A DNA stretch of 64,000 nt from positions 1 to 64,000 of the forward strand of contig JAYOFL010000010.1 of NCBI GenBank assembly GCA_038117205.1, written 5' to 3'. Shown here one piece after another: positions 1 through 8,511 of the stretch (positions are counted from its first letter, which is position 1; each line of letters begins with the position of its first letter). The position numbers were made by a program, and so were the translations under genes. The notes under the pieces are model-generated. The model was not told the origin of the DNA, did not search any database, and saw only the letters and a program-made list of their open reading frames with translations. The DNA comes from JAQBZY01 sp038117205 (lineage in GTDB: Bacteria; Pseudomonadota; Alphaproteobacteria; Rhodospirillales; Casp-alpha2).

Positions 1-309
1 GAGAACCGGGATGCGTTCGGTGACGCAAACGATCAGCGGCATTTCCGCCTCGATCCCCTCGACGATGGCGTCCGCCGCGTTGTGCGCCGGCACCATGACG
101 AGGCTGGCGTTGGCGCCGGTCTCGCGCATCGCTTCGGCGACGCCGTTGAAGATGGGCTTGCCGAGATGGCGCTTGCCGCCCTTGCCGGGCCGCACGCCGC
201 CGACGAGATCGGTTCCGTAGGTCATGGCCTGATCGGCGTAGAAGGTGCCGGAGCGCCCGGTCATGCCCTGGACGATCAGCTTGGTTCCGGCGTCGACGAG
301 AATGCTCAT
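1..309 (-). CDS. Succinyl-CoA synthetase-like alpha subunit (N-terminal part; cut by window edge)
   Basis: The first 103 residues are present. They begin MSILVDAGTKLIVQGMTG and continue with a CoA-binding Rossmann region (GGVRPGKGG, GKPIFNGVAEA, PAHNAADAIVEGIEA) typical of the alpha chain of ADP-forming succinyl-CoA synthetase or malate-CoA ligase (MtkB). The active-site His lies beyond the window. It starts 13 bases after the stop of the beta-subunit gene, so the two form one leftward unit. Canonical SucD proteins have TEGIP where this protein has TERIP. Combined with the divergent beta subunit and the oxalate/C1 context, the acid substrate may not be succinate; malate is a possibility in a serine-cycle organism. 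The family assignment is secure, the substrate is not. Confidence 0.85.
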   Translation of the reverse strand, partial: MSILVDAGTKLIVQGMTGRSGTFYADQAMTYGTDLVGGVRPGKGGKRHLGKPIFNGVAEAMRETGANASLVMVPAHNAADAIVEGIEAEMPLIVCVTERIPVL

Positions 310-322
310 GCTCGTGTCCTCC

Positions 323-1486
323 TCAAGCGGCCAGGGCGATGGCGCGGGCAACGGCGGCGCCGATGTCGTCGACGCGTTCATGCGGCACCTTGCGGTTGAC
401 CAGCATGTCGCGGGCATATTCGGCATTGTGGCCGGCGAGGCGCAGTACCACCGGGATCGACCGCTTGTTCCAGGCGATGGCGAAGCCCAGCGCCTCGGCG
501 ATGGTGTCGCAGGGTGTCATGCCACCGCCGTGCACGTTGACCAGTATGACCTTCACGTCCGGATCGGCGAGCAGGATGCCGATGCCGCGCGCCACCTGCA
601 GGCTGGTCGCCGTGGTGCGAATGTCCATGAAATTGGCCGCCTTGCCGCCGGCGTCGGCCAGCATATCCTGGGTGGCGAGCGCGAGGCCGGCGCCGTTGAC
701 GACGACGCCGATGTTGCCCTTGAGACGAACCAGATTGATCTCGTCCTTCTGTGCCTTCATCTCGACCTCGTCGCCGACCGCGGCGGAGGAGAGACTGAGG
801 AATTCCGGGTGCCGGTAGAGCGCGTTGTTGTCGAGCGTCATCTTGGCGTCGACGGCGGCGAGCTTGCCGTCGCGGGTCAAGGACAGCGGGTTGATTTCGA
901 TCAGCGTGGCGTCGGTGCGAATGAAGACCGTCACCAGCGCGCGGATGATTTCCTTCGCTTGCGACGCGGCGCCGCCGCTCAGGCCGAGCGCGGCGACGAA
1001 CGCGTCCGCGTCCTTGTCGGAGACGGTGCCGTCGGCGGCCACCCAGAGCGAACGGACGATGCCCGGCTCCTTGGCGACGCGGGCCTCGAAATCGACACCG
1101 CCTTCCGTCGAGCCGAGGACCGCGATCTCGCCGGTCGCGTGATCGACCAACACGGCCAGGAAGTAGTCCTTGGCCGAATCGACGGCGGTTTCCACATAGA
1201 CCCGCTCGACGAGCTCGCCGCCCTCGCGGGTCTGCGGCGTCGCCAGACGGGTCCCCAGCAACTTCTTGGCGACCGCGCCGACCTGGCTCGGCGTCGCCGC
1301 GAGCTGCACGCCGCCGGCGAGTCCACGCCCGCCGGCCATGATCTGCGCCTTGACCGCGAACTTGTGGCCCGGCAACTCGCGCGCCGTCGCCTCGGCCGCC
1401 GCCGCGCTCTCGGCGATGCGGCCTTCCGGCACGGGGATTCCGTACTGCGCGAGGATTTCCTTGGCTTCGAATTCGAAGAGATTCAT
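323..1486 (-). CDS. Succinyl-CoA synthetase-like beta subunit (ATP-grasp; possibly malate-CoA ligase)
   Basis: 387 residues, the usual length for SucC/MtkA. The start at 1486 gives the family N-terminus MNLFEFEAKEIL. The ATP-grasp domain covers roughly residues 1-235 (VKAQIMAGGRGLAGGV, IEINPL, VDAKMTLDNNAL). The C-terminal CoA-ligase domain has GNIGVVVNGAGLALATQDM. Two loops normally conserved are altered: DVGGGATKE of canonical SucC is DIRTTATSLQ here (about 288-297), and NIFGGIVRCD is NVHGGGMTPCD (about 317-327). It lies upstream of the alpha gene on the same strand and is divergent from the GntR regulator, with palindromic operators between them. It is therefore a CoA ligase of this fold whose substrate I cannot fix: succinate, malate or another dicarboxylate. 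Confidence 0.8.
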   Translation of the reverse strand: MNLFEFEAKEILAQYGIPVPEGRIAESAAAAEATARELPGHKFAVKAQIMAGGRGLAGGVQLAATPSQVGAVAKKLLGTRLATPQTREGGELVERVYVETAVDSAKDYFLAVLVDHATGEIAVLGSTEGGVDFEARVAKEPGIVRSLWVAADGTVSDKDADAFVAALGLSGGAASQAKEIIRALVTVFIRTDATLIEINPLSLTRDGKLAAVDAKMTLDNNALYRHPEFLSLSSAAVGDEVEMKAQKDEINLVRLKGNIGVVVNGAGLALATQDMLADAGGKAANFMDIRTTATSLQVARGIGILLADPDVKVILVNVHGGGMTPCDTIAEALGFAIAWNKRSIPVVLRLAGHNAEYARDMLVNRKVPHERVDDIGAAVARAIALAA

Positions 1487-1587
1487 GGCTGCCTGCGCTC
1501 CCGTTCGGCCGAAAATCCAGCGTCCGGACCGTTTGGTTATTTTTGTCCGGCATTTCAATGAAGTCGGCCGGCGGTCGGTTGCTTATC

Positions 1588-1604
1588 TGGTATACCATAT
1601 ACCA
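1588..1604. promoter_or_regulatory. Candidate GntR (FadR/FCD) operator 1
   Basis: The sequence TGGTATACCATATACCA contains the perfect 10-bp palindrome TGGTATACCA followed by a second overlapping ATACCA half-site. FadR-type GntR repressors characteristically bind short TGGT/ACCA dyads. It lies about 100 bp upstream of the CoA-ligase beta start, and the same core recurs before gntR and before tctC. Confidence 0.6.
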
Positions 1605-1724
1605 TGAGAGAATTTCCGGCAATTGGAAAAACCTAGGAAACATGCGGCTTACAGACTCATTTCTCGCCGCAGTGCAGCATAAAAATCCGACTCTAGGCAG
1701 TTGCGAGGGGTTTGCGATTGGTCT

Positions 1725-1736
1725 AAGGTATACCAA
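1725..1736. promoter_or_regulatory. Candidate GntR (FadR/FCD) operator 2
   Basis: AAGGTATACCAA has the GGTATACC palindromic core and sits about 90 bp upstream of the gntR start, a suitable position for autoregulation. Confidence 0.55.
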
Positions 1737-1828
1737 GTGCACTAGCTGCACCGGCACCATTTCGACGTCCGTGAACAGAAAAAAACAACGGCCCCGTCGC
1801 AACGGCTGCCCGATACCGGGAGGGGTCA

Positions 1829-2596
1829 ATGGCGCGCGGCTTGAAGCTCAAGGCAGTCGGCATGAACTTCAGCCTGAAGGACCACATTTATGAGGTCCTG
1901 AAGGATGGCATTACCGGCATGAACATTTATGCCGACGACGCCGATCTCCGCCTTGAAGAACGCAAGATGGCCGAGCAACTCGGCATTTCCCGCACCCCCA
2001 TCCGCGAAGCCCTGGCCCGCCTCGAGCAGGAAGGCTTCGTCGACATCCAGCCGCGCAAGGGCGTCTTCATCAAGCGCAAGTCCCTGGACGAGGTGCTGGA
2101 GATGATCGTCGTCTGGGCGGCGCTGGAAAGCATGGCCGCCCGTCTCGCCACGGTTTACGCCGACGACGACGAGATCGGCTCGCTCCGCCGCATGGTCGCG
2201 GACTACAACAAGAACGAAGCCCGCGCCCACATGGACGAATATTCGGAAGCGAACATCCGCTTCCATCAGCGCATCCTGGAACTTTCCAAGTGCGCGCAGT
2301 TGAAGGCGATCGCCGACGGGCTGTTTTTGCACATGCGCGCCATCCGCGCCCGCGCCATGGCGGAAGCCGACCGCGTCAGCCGGTCGCTCGTCGATCACAT
2401 GCACATCATCGAGGCGCTGGAAAGCCGCGACGCCGACCTCGCCAGCGAACTGGTGCGCGAACACACCATGCGGCTGCACGCGCACGTGCGCCGGAGTTGG
2501 CACGACTTCACCGAGAAAGCCCGGAGCAAGCCCGTCAAGGCGGTCCAGAAGGCCGCCGTAACGAAGCCGATTTCTCGTAAGAAAACAATCGCTTGA
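1829..2596 (+). CDS. GntR-family (FadR/FCD subfamily) transcriptional regulator
   Basis: 255 residues. The N-terminal winged helix-turn-helix is at about residues 15-80 (LRLEERKMAEQLGISRTPIREALARLEQEGFVDI), the classic GntR signature. An all-helical FCD effector domain follows (about 95-225) with metal/ligand-type positions in EANIRFHQRILEL and DHMHIIEALESRD. The C-terminal tail is Lys-rich. GGGAGGGG precedes the ATG at 1829; an internal Met at residue 12 is a less likely start. It is divergent from the CoA-ligase pair and directly upstream of oxc and frc, so the likely ligand is oxalate, a CoA ester or a related dicarboxylate. Operator-like GGTATACC sites support control of this locus. Confidence 0.9.
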   Translation: MARGLKLKAVGMNFSLKDHIYEVLKDGITGMNIYADDADLRLEERKMAEQLGISRTPIREALARLEQEGFVDIQPRKGVFIKRKSLDEVLEMIVVWAALESMAARLATVYADDDEIGSLRRMVADYNKNEARAHMDEYSEANIRFHQRILELSKCAQLKAIADGLFLHMRAIRARAMAEADRVSRSLVDHMHIIEALESRDADLASELVREHTMRLHAHVRRSWHDFTEKARSKPVKAVQKAAVTKPISRKKTIA

Positions 2597-2628
2597 CCAT
2601 TCCAACACTCGACTAGGGAGACCACGAC

Positions 2629-4383
2629 ATGTCGTCCACAGCGACGGAAGCACTCGCCAAGCAAGGCGCCGACGAACAACCCGAAGCCGGCGCGCTGACG
2701 GACGGCTTTCACCTCGTCATCGACGCCCTCAAATTGAATGGCATCAACAACATCTACGGCGTGCCAGGCATTCCGATCACCGACCTCGGCCGTTTCGCGC
2801 AGGCGGAAGGCATGCGGGTATTCTCGTTCCGGCACGAACAGCATGCCGGCTACGCCGCCGCCATCGCCGGCTACCTGACGCAGAAGCCGGGCATCTGCCT
2901 GACCGTGTCGGCGCCGGGCTTCTTGAACGGCCTGACCGCCCTCGCCCACGCCACCACCAACTGCTATCCGATGATCCTGATCTCCGGCTCTTCCGAGCGG
3001 GAAATCGTCGACCTGATGCAGGGCGACTACGAGGAAATGGACCAGCTGGCCGTCGCCAAGTCGCTCTGCAAGGCGGCCTACCGCATCCTGCACGCGGAAG
3101 ACATCGGCATCGGCATCGCGCGCGCCATCCGCGCCGCGGTCTCCGGCCGTCCGGGCGGCGTTTATCTCGATCTGCCGGCGAAGCTGCTGGGCCAGGTCAT
3201 GGACGCCGAGAAGGGCGCCAAGTCGCTGGTCAAGGTCATCGACGCCGCGCCGAAGCAGTTGCCGGCGCCGGACTCGATCAAGCGCGCCCTCGACGTGCTG
3301 AAAAGCGCCAAGAAGCCGCTGATCATCCTCGGCAAGGGCGCCGCCTACGCCCAGGTCGACGACGAAATCCGCGCCTTCGTCGAGACGTCGGGCGTTCCCT
3401 ACATCGCCATGAGCATGGCCAAGGGCCTGCTGCCGGACACGCATCCGCAGTACGCCGGCGCCGCGCGCTCCCTCGTTCTCAAGGAAGCCGACGTCGTCAT
3501 GCTGATCGGCGCCCGGCTCAACTGGCTGCTGTCGCACGGCAAGGGCAAGACCTGGGGCGACGCGCCGAAGAAGTTCATCCAGATCGACATCGAGCCGAAG
3601 GAAATGGACAGCAACGTCGAGATCGTCGCCCCCGTGGTCGGCGATATCGGATCGTGCGTTTCCGCCATGCTCGCCGGAATGGGCAAGTCCTGGACCAAGC
3701 CGCCCGCCGACTGGCTCAAGGCCGTCAACGCCAAGTGCGAGGACAACGTCGCCAAAATGGCGCCGCGCCTGCAGAACAACAACGTGCCGATGGACTACCA
3801 CGGCGCCTTGGGCGCGCTGAAGCGCATCGTCGCCGAGCGTCCGGACATCATCCTCGTCAACGAGGGCGCCAACACCCTCGACTTCGCGCGCTCGATTATC
3901 GACATGTACAAGCCGAGGAAGCGCCTCGACGTCGGCACCTGGGGCGTCATGGGCATCGGCATGGGCCAGGCCTTCGGCGCCGCCATCGAAACCGGCCTGC
4001 CGGTTCTGGCGATCGAGGGCGACAGCGCCTTCGGCTTCTCCGGCATGGAGGTAGAGACGATCTGCCGCTACAACCTGCCGGTCTGCGTCGTCGTCTTCAA
4101 CAACGGCGGCATCTACCGCGGCACCGACGTCAATCCGACCGGCGGCCCCGACGTGGCACCGACCGTGTTCGTGAAGGACTCCCGCTACGACAAGATGATA
4201 GAAGCCTTCGGCGGCGTCGGCGTCACGGCGACGTCCCCCGACGAGCTCAGCCGCGCCGTCAATGCCGCGCTCGATTCCGGCAAGCCGACGCTGGTCAACG
4301 CCGTCATCGACGAGAAGGCCGGCACCGAGAGCGGTCGCATCGGCAACCTCAACCCGCAAAGCGTCGTCGCGAAGAAGAAGTAA
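2629..4383 (+). CDS. oxc: Oxalyl-CoA decarboxylase
   Basis: 584 residues, a thiamine-diphosphate enzyme converting oxalyl-CoA to formyl-CoA and CO2. The three domains of the ThDP family are present: Pyr domain (about 25-190) with the family-typical stretches GFLNGLTALAHATTN and SGSSEREIVDL; central domain (about 215-350); and PP domain (about 390-565) with the Mg-ThDP motif starting GDSAFGFSGMEVETICRYN and NNGGIYRGTD. These sequences are close to the Oxalobacter and Methylorubrum enzymes. It has its own AGGGAG ribosome binding site 33 bases after gntR and is followed 41 bases later by frc, so the two form the core oxalate catabolic operon. Confidence 0.95.
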   Translation: MSSTATEALAKQGADEQPEAGALTDGFHLVIDALKLNGINNIYGVPGIPITDLGRFAQAEGMRVFSFRHEQHAGYAAAIAGYLTQKPGICLTVSAPGFLNGLTALAHATTNCYPMILISGSSEREIVDLMQGDYEEMDQLAVAKSLCKAAYRILHAEDIGIGIARAIRAAVSGRPGGVYLDLPAKLLGQVMDAEKGAKSLVKVIDAAPKQLPAPDSIKRALDVLKSAKKPLIILGKGAAYAQVDDEIRAFVETSGVPYIAMSMAKGLLPDTHPQYAGAARSLVLKEADVVMLIGARLNWLLSHGKGKTWGDAPKKFIQIDIEPKEMDSNVEIVAPVVGDIGSCVSAMLAGMGKSWTKPPADWLKAVNAKCEDNVAKMAPRLQNNNVPMDYHGALGALKRIVAERPDIILVNEGANTLDFARSIIDMYKPRKRLDVGTWGVMGIGMGQAFGAAIETGLPVLAIEGDSAFGFSGMEVETICRYNLPVCVVVFNNGGIYRGTDVNPTGGPDVAPTVFVKDSRYDKMIEAFGGVGVTATSPDELSRAVNAALDSGKPTLVNAVIDEKAGTESGRIGNLNPQSVVAKKK

Positions 4384-4424
4384 CCGCGCGGCAACGGATC
4401 GAAATTCAATAACAGGAGCACACC

Positions 4425-5696
4425 ATGAAAGCTCTCGAAGGCGTCAAAATCCTCGATTTCACCCACGTGCAGTCCGGCCCGACCTGTACCCAGTTGCTGG
4501 CCTGGTTCGGCGCGGACGTGATCAAGGTCGAACGTCCCGGCGTCGGCGACGCGACCCGCAAGCAACTGATCGACGTCCCCGGCGCGGACTCGCTCTACTT
4601 CACGATGCTCAACCACAACAAGCGGTCGATCACGCTGAACAGCAAGAACGAAACCGGCAAGGAAGTGCTGGAGCGTCTGGTCAAGACCTGCGACGTCATG
4701 GTCGAGAACTTCGCCCCCGGCGCGCTCGATCGCATGGGCTTCACCTGGGAACGCATCCAGGAACTGAACCCGCGCATGATCCTGGCCTCGATCAAGGGTT
4801 TCGGCCCCGGCAAGTACGAGGACTGCAAGGTCTATGAAAACGTCGCCCAGTGCGCCGGCGGCGCCGCGTCGACGACTGGCTTCCTCGGCGGTCTGCCCGT
4901 CGTGACCGGCGCGCAGATCGGCGATTCCGGCACCGGGCTGCACCTGGCGCTCGGCATCGTCACCGCCCTCTTCCAGCGTGAGAAGTCGGGCCGCGGCCAG
5001 AAAGTCACCGCCGCCATGCAGGACGGCGTCGTCAACCTCTGCCGCGTCAAGCTGCGCGACCAGCAGCGCCTCAAGGCCGGCCCGCTCAAGGAATACTCGC
5101 AGTTCGGTGACGGCATTCCGTTCGGCGACGCGACACCGCGCGCCGGCAACGACTCGGGCGGCGGTCAGCCGGGCCGTATTCTCAAGTGCAGGGGCTGGGA
5201 AAGCGACCCCGACGCCTACACGTACTTCATCACCCAGGCGCCGGCGTGGGAGAAGATCTGCGATCTTATCGGCGAGCCGGAATGGAAGACCAAGAAGGGC
5301 TACGCCACGCCGCCGGAACGTCTCGACAAGCTGAACGAGATATTCGACCGCATCGAGCAGTGGACCATGAGCAAGACCAAGTTCGAGGTCATGGACCTCT
5401 GCAATCCGCTCGACATCCCGGTCGGCCCGATCCTGTCGATGAAGGAAATCGCCGAGGACGAGGGCCTGCGCGCCACCGGTACCATCGTCGAGGTCGATCA
5501 TCCGGAACGCGGCAAGTACCTCTCCGTCGGCTGCCCGATCAAGCTGTCGGATTCCGCCGTCGAGGTGGTTCGCTCGCCGCTTCTGGGCGAACACACGGAG
5601 GAAATCCTGACGGCCGTTCTCGGTTACACCGGGGCCGACCTGGACCGCATCAAGGGGTCCGGCGCCATCGGTGAGCAGAAGGCCGCCGCCGAGTAA
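4425..5696 (+). CDS. frc: Formyl-CoA:oxalate CoA-transferase
   Basis: 423 residues, a class III CoA-transferase (CaiB/BaiF fold) moving CoA from formyl-CoA to oxalate, releasing formate and supplying oxalyl-CoA to Oxc. Family marks are KILDFTHVQSGPTCTQLLAWFGADVIKVERP at the N-terminus and NLCRVKLRDQQRL. The Asp in IGDSGTGLHL (residue 167) aligns with the catalytic Asp169 of the Oxalobacter enzyme. It follows oxc on the same strand and ends just before a strong intrinsic terminator. Confidence 0.95.
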   Translation: MKALEGVKILDFTHVQSGPTCTQLLAWFGADVIKVERPGVGDATRKQLIDVPGADSLYFTMLNHNKRSITLNSKNETGKEVLERLVKTCDVMVENFAPGALDRMGFTWERIQELNPRMILASIKGFGPGKYEDCKVYENVAQCAGGAASTTGFLGGLPVVTGAQIGDSGTGLHLALGIVTALFQREKSGRGQKVTAAMQDGVVNLCRVKLRDQQRLKAGPLKEYSQFGDGIPFGDATPRAGNDSGGGQPGRILKCRGWESDPDAYTYFITQAPAWEKICDLIGEPEWKTKKGYATPPERLDKLNEIFDRIEQWTMSKTKFEVMDLCNPLDIPVGPILSMKEIAEDEGLRATGTIVEVDHPERGKYLSVGCPIKLSDSAVEVVRSPLLGEHTEEILTAVLGYTGADLDRIKGSGAIGEQKAAAE

Positions 5697-5702
5697 GCCA
5701 TC

Positions 5703-5736
5703 CCGCCCCCGCCCTTAGGGGTGGGGGCGGCTTTCT
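5703..5736 (+). terminator. Intrinsic terminator after frc
   Basis: A 12-bp GC-rich stem (5703-5714 pairing with 5719-5730, including one G-T pair) closes a TTAG loop and is followed by CTTTCT. It lies 7 bases after the frc stop and separates oxc-frc from the downstream formyl/THF genes, which probably have their own promoter or depend on read-through. Confidence 0.8.
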
Positions 5737-5840
5737 CCATTCCGGGCGAGAATACGTCGCGCCCGGAGCGGAGAGAGCCGCCGAAATCGGCGAATGTTCA
5801 AGAAGACGACGTCCCGATGGGGCGCCAGGGAGGATATGGA

Positions 5841-6758
5841 ATGCGCGTAATCGTCATGGGCCAACAGGCGTTCGGCAAGGATGCCCTCGCCAAGATTCTG
5901 GAGGCCGGCTCCGACGAGATCGTCGCGGTCTATTGCGAACCGGATCGCGAAGGCAAACCGGTCGATCCGATCAAGGAATTCGCGCTCGAGAAGGGCCTGC
6001 CGGTCTATCAGCCGGCGCACTTCAAGGACCAGGAATCGCTCGACCAACTGGCGGCGCTGAACGCCGATCTGATGGTCATGGCCTTCGTCAACGTGTTCGT
6101 GCCTGAAGCGGCAAGGGACACGCCGAAGATGGGCTCGATCTGCTTCCATCCGTCGCTGCTGCCGCTGCACCGGGGTCCGTCCGCGGTCAACTGGCCGATC
6201 ATCATGGGCAGCACCAAGTCCGGCTATTCCTGGTTCTATCCGACGGACGGCCTCGACGAAGGCGACGTCCTGATGATGTGGGAATGCCCGATCGAGCCGG
6301 ACGACACGGTGATCGACCTCTACTTCAAGAAGATCTACCCGTCGGCGATCGATTCCGTTCTCGAGGTCTGCAACCTGTTCCGCTCCGGCAAGCCGCCGCG
6401 CATCGTGCAGGACGAGACGGACGCGACGTATGAGCGCCGCTGCACGGCGAAGCATGCGAAGATCGACTGGAACAAGCCGGTCAAGCAGGTCTACGACCTG
6501 ATCCGCGGCACCAACCCATCGCCGGGCGCGTGGACGACGCTGAACGGCGCCGAGGTCGGCATCTTCGATTGCGCCCGCGTGCCGGGCGACGGCATCAGCG
6601 GCCGCATCATGGAAGTGTCTGACGACGGCGTCACCGTGCAGTGCATCGGCGGGCGCATTCAATTGAAGCGCGTCCGGCCCGCCGGCGGCGGCAAGGTCGC
6701 CGCGGCCGAATGGGCGGCGGCGGCCGGCCTGGAAAAGGGCGCGACGATCGGCGAGTGA
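5841..6758 (+). CDS. Stand-alone formyltransferase-fold protein resembling the 10-formyl-THF dehydrogenase hydrolase domain
   Basis: 305 residues from the ATG at 5841, which has AGGGAGG just upstream; a longer in-frame reading starting at 5721 lacks family resemblance. The N-terminal formyltransferase fold (about 1-200) has HPSLLPLHRGPSAVNW, SGYSWFYPTDGLDEGD and the Asp of the catalytic His/Asp pair. The Fmt-like C-terminal domain follows (KIDWNKPVKQVYDLIRG). The stretch preceding the His is ICFHPS. The Asn of methionyl-tRNA formyltransferase (NVHAS) is absent, while the pattern IxxHPS...HRGxSAxNW is that of the N-terminal domain of 10-formyl-THF dehydrogenase (ALDH1L1). It lies between frc and formate-THF ligase, so it probably handles formyl groups on folate or CoA. 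The exact reaction is not determinable from sequence. Confidence 0.8.
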   Translation: MRVIVMGQQAFGKDALAKILEAGSDEIVAVYCEPDREGKPVDPIKEFALEKGLPVYQPAHFKDQESLDQLAALNADLMVMAFVNVFVPEAARDTPKMGSICFHPSLLPLHRGPSAVNWPIIMGSTKSGYSWFYPTDGLDEGDVLMMWECPIEPDDTVIDLYFKKIYPSAIDSVLEVCNLFRSGKPPRIVQDETDATYERRCTAKHAKIDWNKPVKQVYDLIRGTNPSPGAWTTLNGAEVGIFDCARVPGDGISGRIMEVSDDGVTVQCIGGRIQLKRVRPAGGGKVAAAEWAAAAGLEKGATIGE

Positions 6759-6831
6759 TCGCCTGACTGTAACAATGAAAATCGGCCGACGGCCCCGATG
6801 GGCCGGGCCGGCATAGGGAGAGGAAGTCAAG

Positions 6832-8499
6832 ATGTCCGATATCGAAATCGCCCGCAAAGCGAACAAGAAGCCCATCCAGGAAATCGGCGCCAAGCTCGGG
6901 ATCGGGAGCGAGCATCTGCTGCCCTACGGTCACGATAAGGCTAAGGTGTCGCAGCCGTTTATCTCGTCGCTCGCCGGCAAGAAGGACGGGCATCTGATCC
7001 TGGTCACGGCCATCAACCCGACGCCGGCGGGCGAAGGCAAGACGACGACCACGGTCGGTCTCGGCGACGGCCTCAACTACATCGGCAAGAAGGCGGCGAT
7101 CTGCATCCGCGAGGCGTCCCTCGGCCCGAACTTCGGCATGAAGGGCGGCGCCGCCGGCGGCGGTTACGCTCAGGTCGTGCCGATGGAGGACATGAACCTC
7201 CACTTCACCGGCGACTTCCACGCCATCACCAGCGCCCATAACCTCCTGTCGGCGATGCTCGACAACTCGATCTACTGGGGCAATCCGCTCGACATCGACG
7301 TGCGCCGCGTTTCCTGGCGCCGCGTCCTCGACATGAACGACCGCGCGCTGCGTCAGATCACCGCGTCGCTCGGCGGCGTCGCCAACGGCTTCCCGCGCGA
7401 AACCGGCTTCGACATCACCGTCGCCTCGGAAGTGATGGCGATCCTCTGTCTCGCCACCGACCTCGCCGATCTGGAAAAGCGTCTCGGCGACATGATCGTG
7501 GCGTACCGCCGCGACCGCTCGCCGGTCTATTGCCGCGACATCAAGGCGGAAGGCGCGATGGCCGTTCTCCTGAAGGACGCCATGCAGCCGAACCTGGTGC
7601 AGACGCTGGAGAACAATCCGGCGTTCGTGCACGGCGGTCCGTTCGCCAACATCGCGCACGGCTGCAACTCGGTGATCGCCACCAAGACGGCGCTCAAGCT
7701 CGCCGACTACGTCGTCACGGAAGCCGGCTTCGGCGCCGACCTCGGCGCCGAGAAGTTCTTCGACATCAAGTGCCGCAAGGCCGGCCTCAAGCCGGCGGCC
7801 GTGGTCATCGTCGCCACCGTGCGCGCCATGAAGATGAACGGCGGCGTGAAGAAGGAAGACCTCGGCCAGGAGAACGTCGCGGCGGTCACCGCCGGTTGCG
7901 TCAACCTCGGACGTCATCTGGAAAACCTGAAGAAGTTCGGCGTGCCGGCCGTCGTCGGCATCAACCACTTCGTGACCGACACCGACGCCGAAGTGGAGGC
8001 CATCAAGGCCTATTGCGCCGAATTCGGCGCCGAGGCCATCGTCAACACGCACTGGGCCGACGGCGGCAAGGGCATCGCCAAGACCGCCGAAAAGGTGGTC
8101 GAGTTGATCGAGAGCGGCAAGGCCGCCTACAAGCCGCTCTATCCCGACGATATGGGTCTCGCCGAGAAGATCGAGACGGTCGCCAAGGAAATCTATCGCG
8201 CCGACAGCGTGACGATGGACAAGTCCATCCGCGCCCAACTCAAGACGTGGGAAGAGGCCGGTTACAAGAACCTGCCGGTTTGCATGGCGAAGACGCAGTA
8301 TTCGTTCACCACGGATCCCAACTGGCGCGGTGCGCCGACCGGCTTCGACATTCCGATCCGTGAAGTCCGGCTGTCCGCCGGCGCCGGTTTCGTCGTCGCG
8401 ATCTGCGGCGAGATCATGACCATGCCGGGTCTGCCCAAGGTGCCGGCGGCGGAGACGATCCGCCTCAACGCCGAAGGTCAGATCGAAGGCCTGTTCTGA
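6832..8499 (+). CDS. fhs: Formate--tetrahydrofolate ligase
   Basis: 555 residues, the normal length. It activates formate with ATP onto tetrahydrofolate, giving 10-formyl-THF for C1 assimilation. Recognisable blocks are the P-loop region NPTPAGEGKTTTTVGLGDGL (about 61-80), the REASLGPNFGMKGGAAGGG loop, DFHAITSAHNLLSAMLDNS, and the C-terminal MTMPGLPKVPAAE. GGGAGAGG precedes the ATG. Placed after the oxalate genes, it would capture the formate released by Frc for folate-linked (serine-cycle type) metabolism; that link is inferred. Confidence 0.97.
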   Translation: MSDIEIARKANKKPIQEIGAKLGIGSEHLLPYGHDKAKVSQPFISSLAGKKDGHLILVTAINPTPAGEGKTTTTVGLGDGLNYIGKKAAICIREASLGPNFGMKGGAAGGGYAQVVPMEDMNLHFTGDFHAITSAHNLLSAMLDNSIYWGNPLDIDVRRVSWRRVLDMNDRALRQITASLGGVANGFPRETGFDITVASEVMAILCLATDLADLEKRLGDMIVAYRRDRSPVYCRDIKAEGAMAVLLKDAMQPNLVQTLENNPAFVHGGPFANIAHGCNSVIATKTALKLADYVVTEAGFGADLGAEKFFDIKCRKAGLKPAAVVIVATVRAMKMNGGVKKEDLGQENVAAVTAGCVNLGRHLENLKKFGVPAVVGINHFVTDTDAEVEAIKAYCAEFGAEAIVNTHWADGGKGIAKTAEKVVELIESGKAAYKPLYPDDMGLAEKIETVAKEIYRADSVTMDKSIRAQLKTWEEAGYKNLPVCMAKTQYSFTTDPNWRGAPTGFDIPIREVRLSAGAGFVVAICGEIMTMPGLPKVPAAETIRLNAEGQIEGLF

Positions 8500-8511
8500 G
8501 GAGTCAAAGGG

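Larger units (their letters stand above)
1487..1828. other. Divergent intergenic regulatory region (342 bp, no gene)
   Basis: This region separates the leftward CoA-ligase pair from the rightward gntR gene. It is more AT-rich than its surroundings and carries two GGTATACC palindromes, annotated separately, plus a CCTAGG hexamer. Short open frames crossing it have no family resemblance or ribosome binding site, so I see no gene. Confidence 0.7.

Noticed and set aside
1543..1893. 116-codon plus-strand frame in the CoA-ligase/gntR gap
   Set aside because: No family resemblance or Shine-Dalgarno site, runs over the operator palindromes and into gntR in another frame.
2395..4359. Minus-strand frame of 654 codons opposite oxc
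   Set aside because: Antisense shadow of oxc, low complexity, no ribosome binding site.
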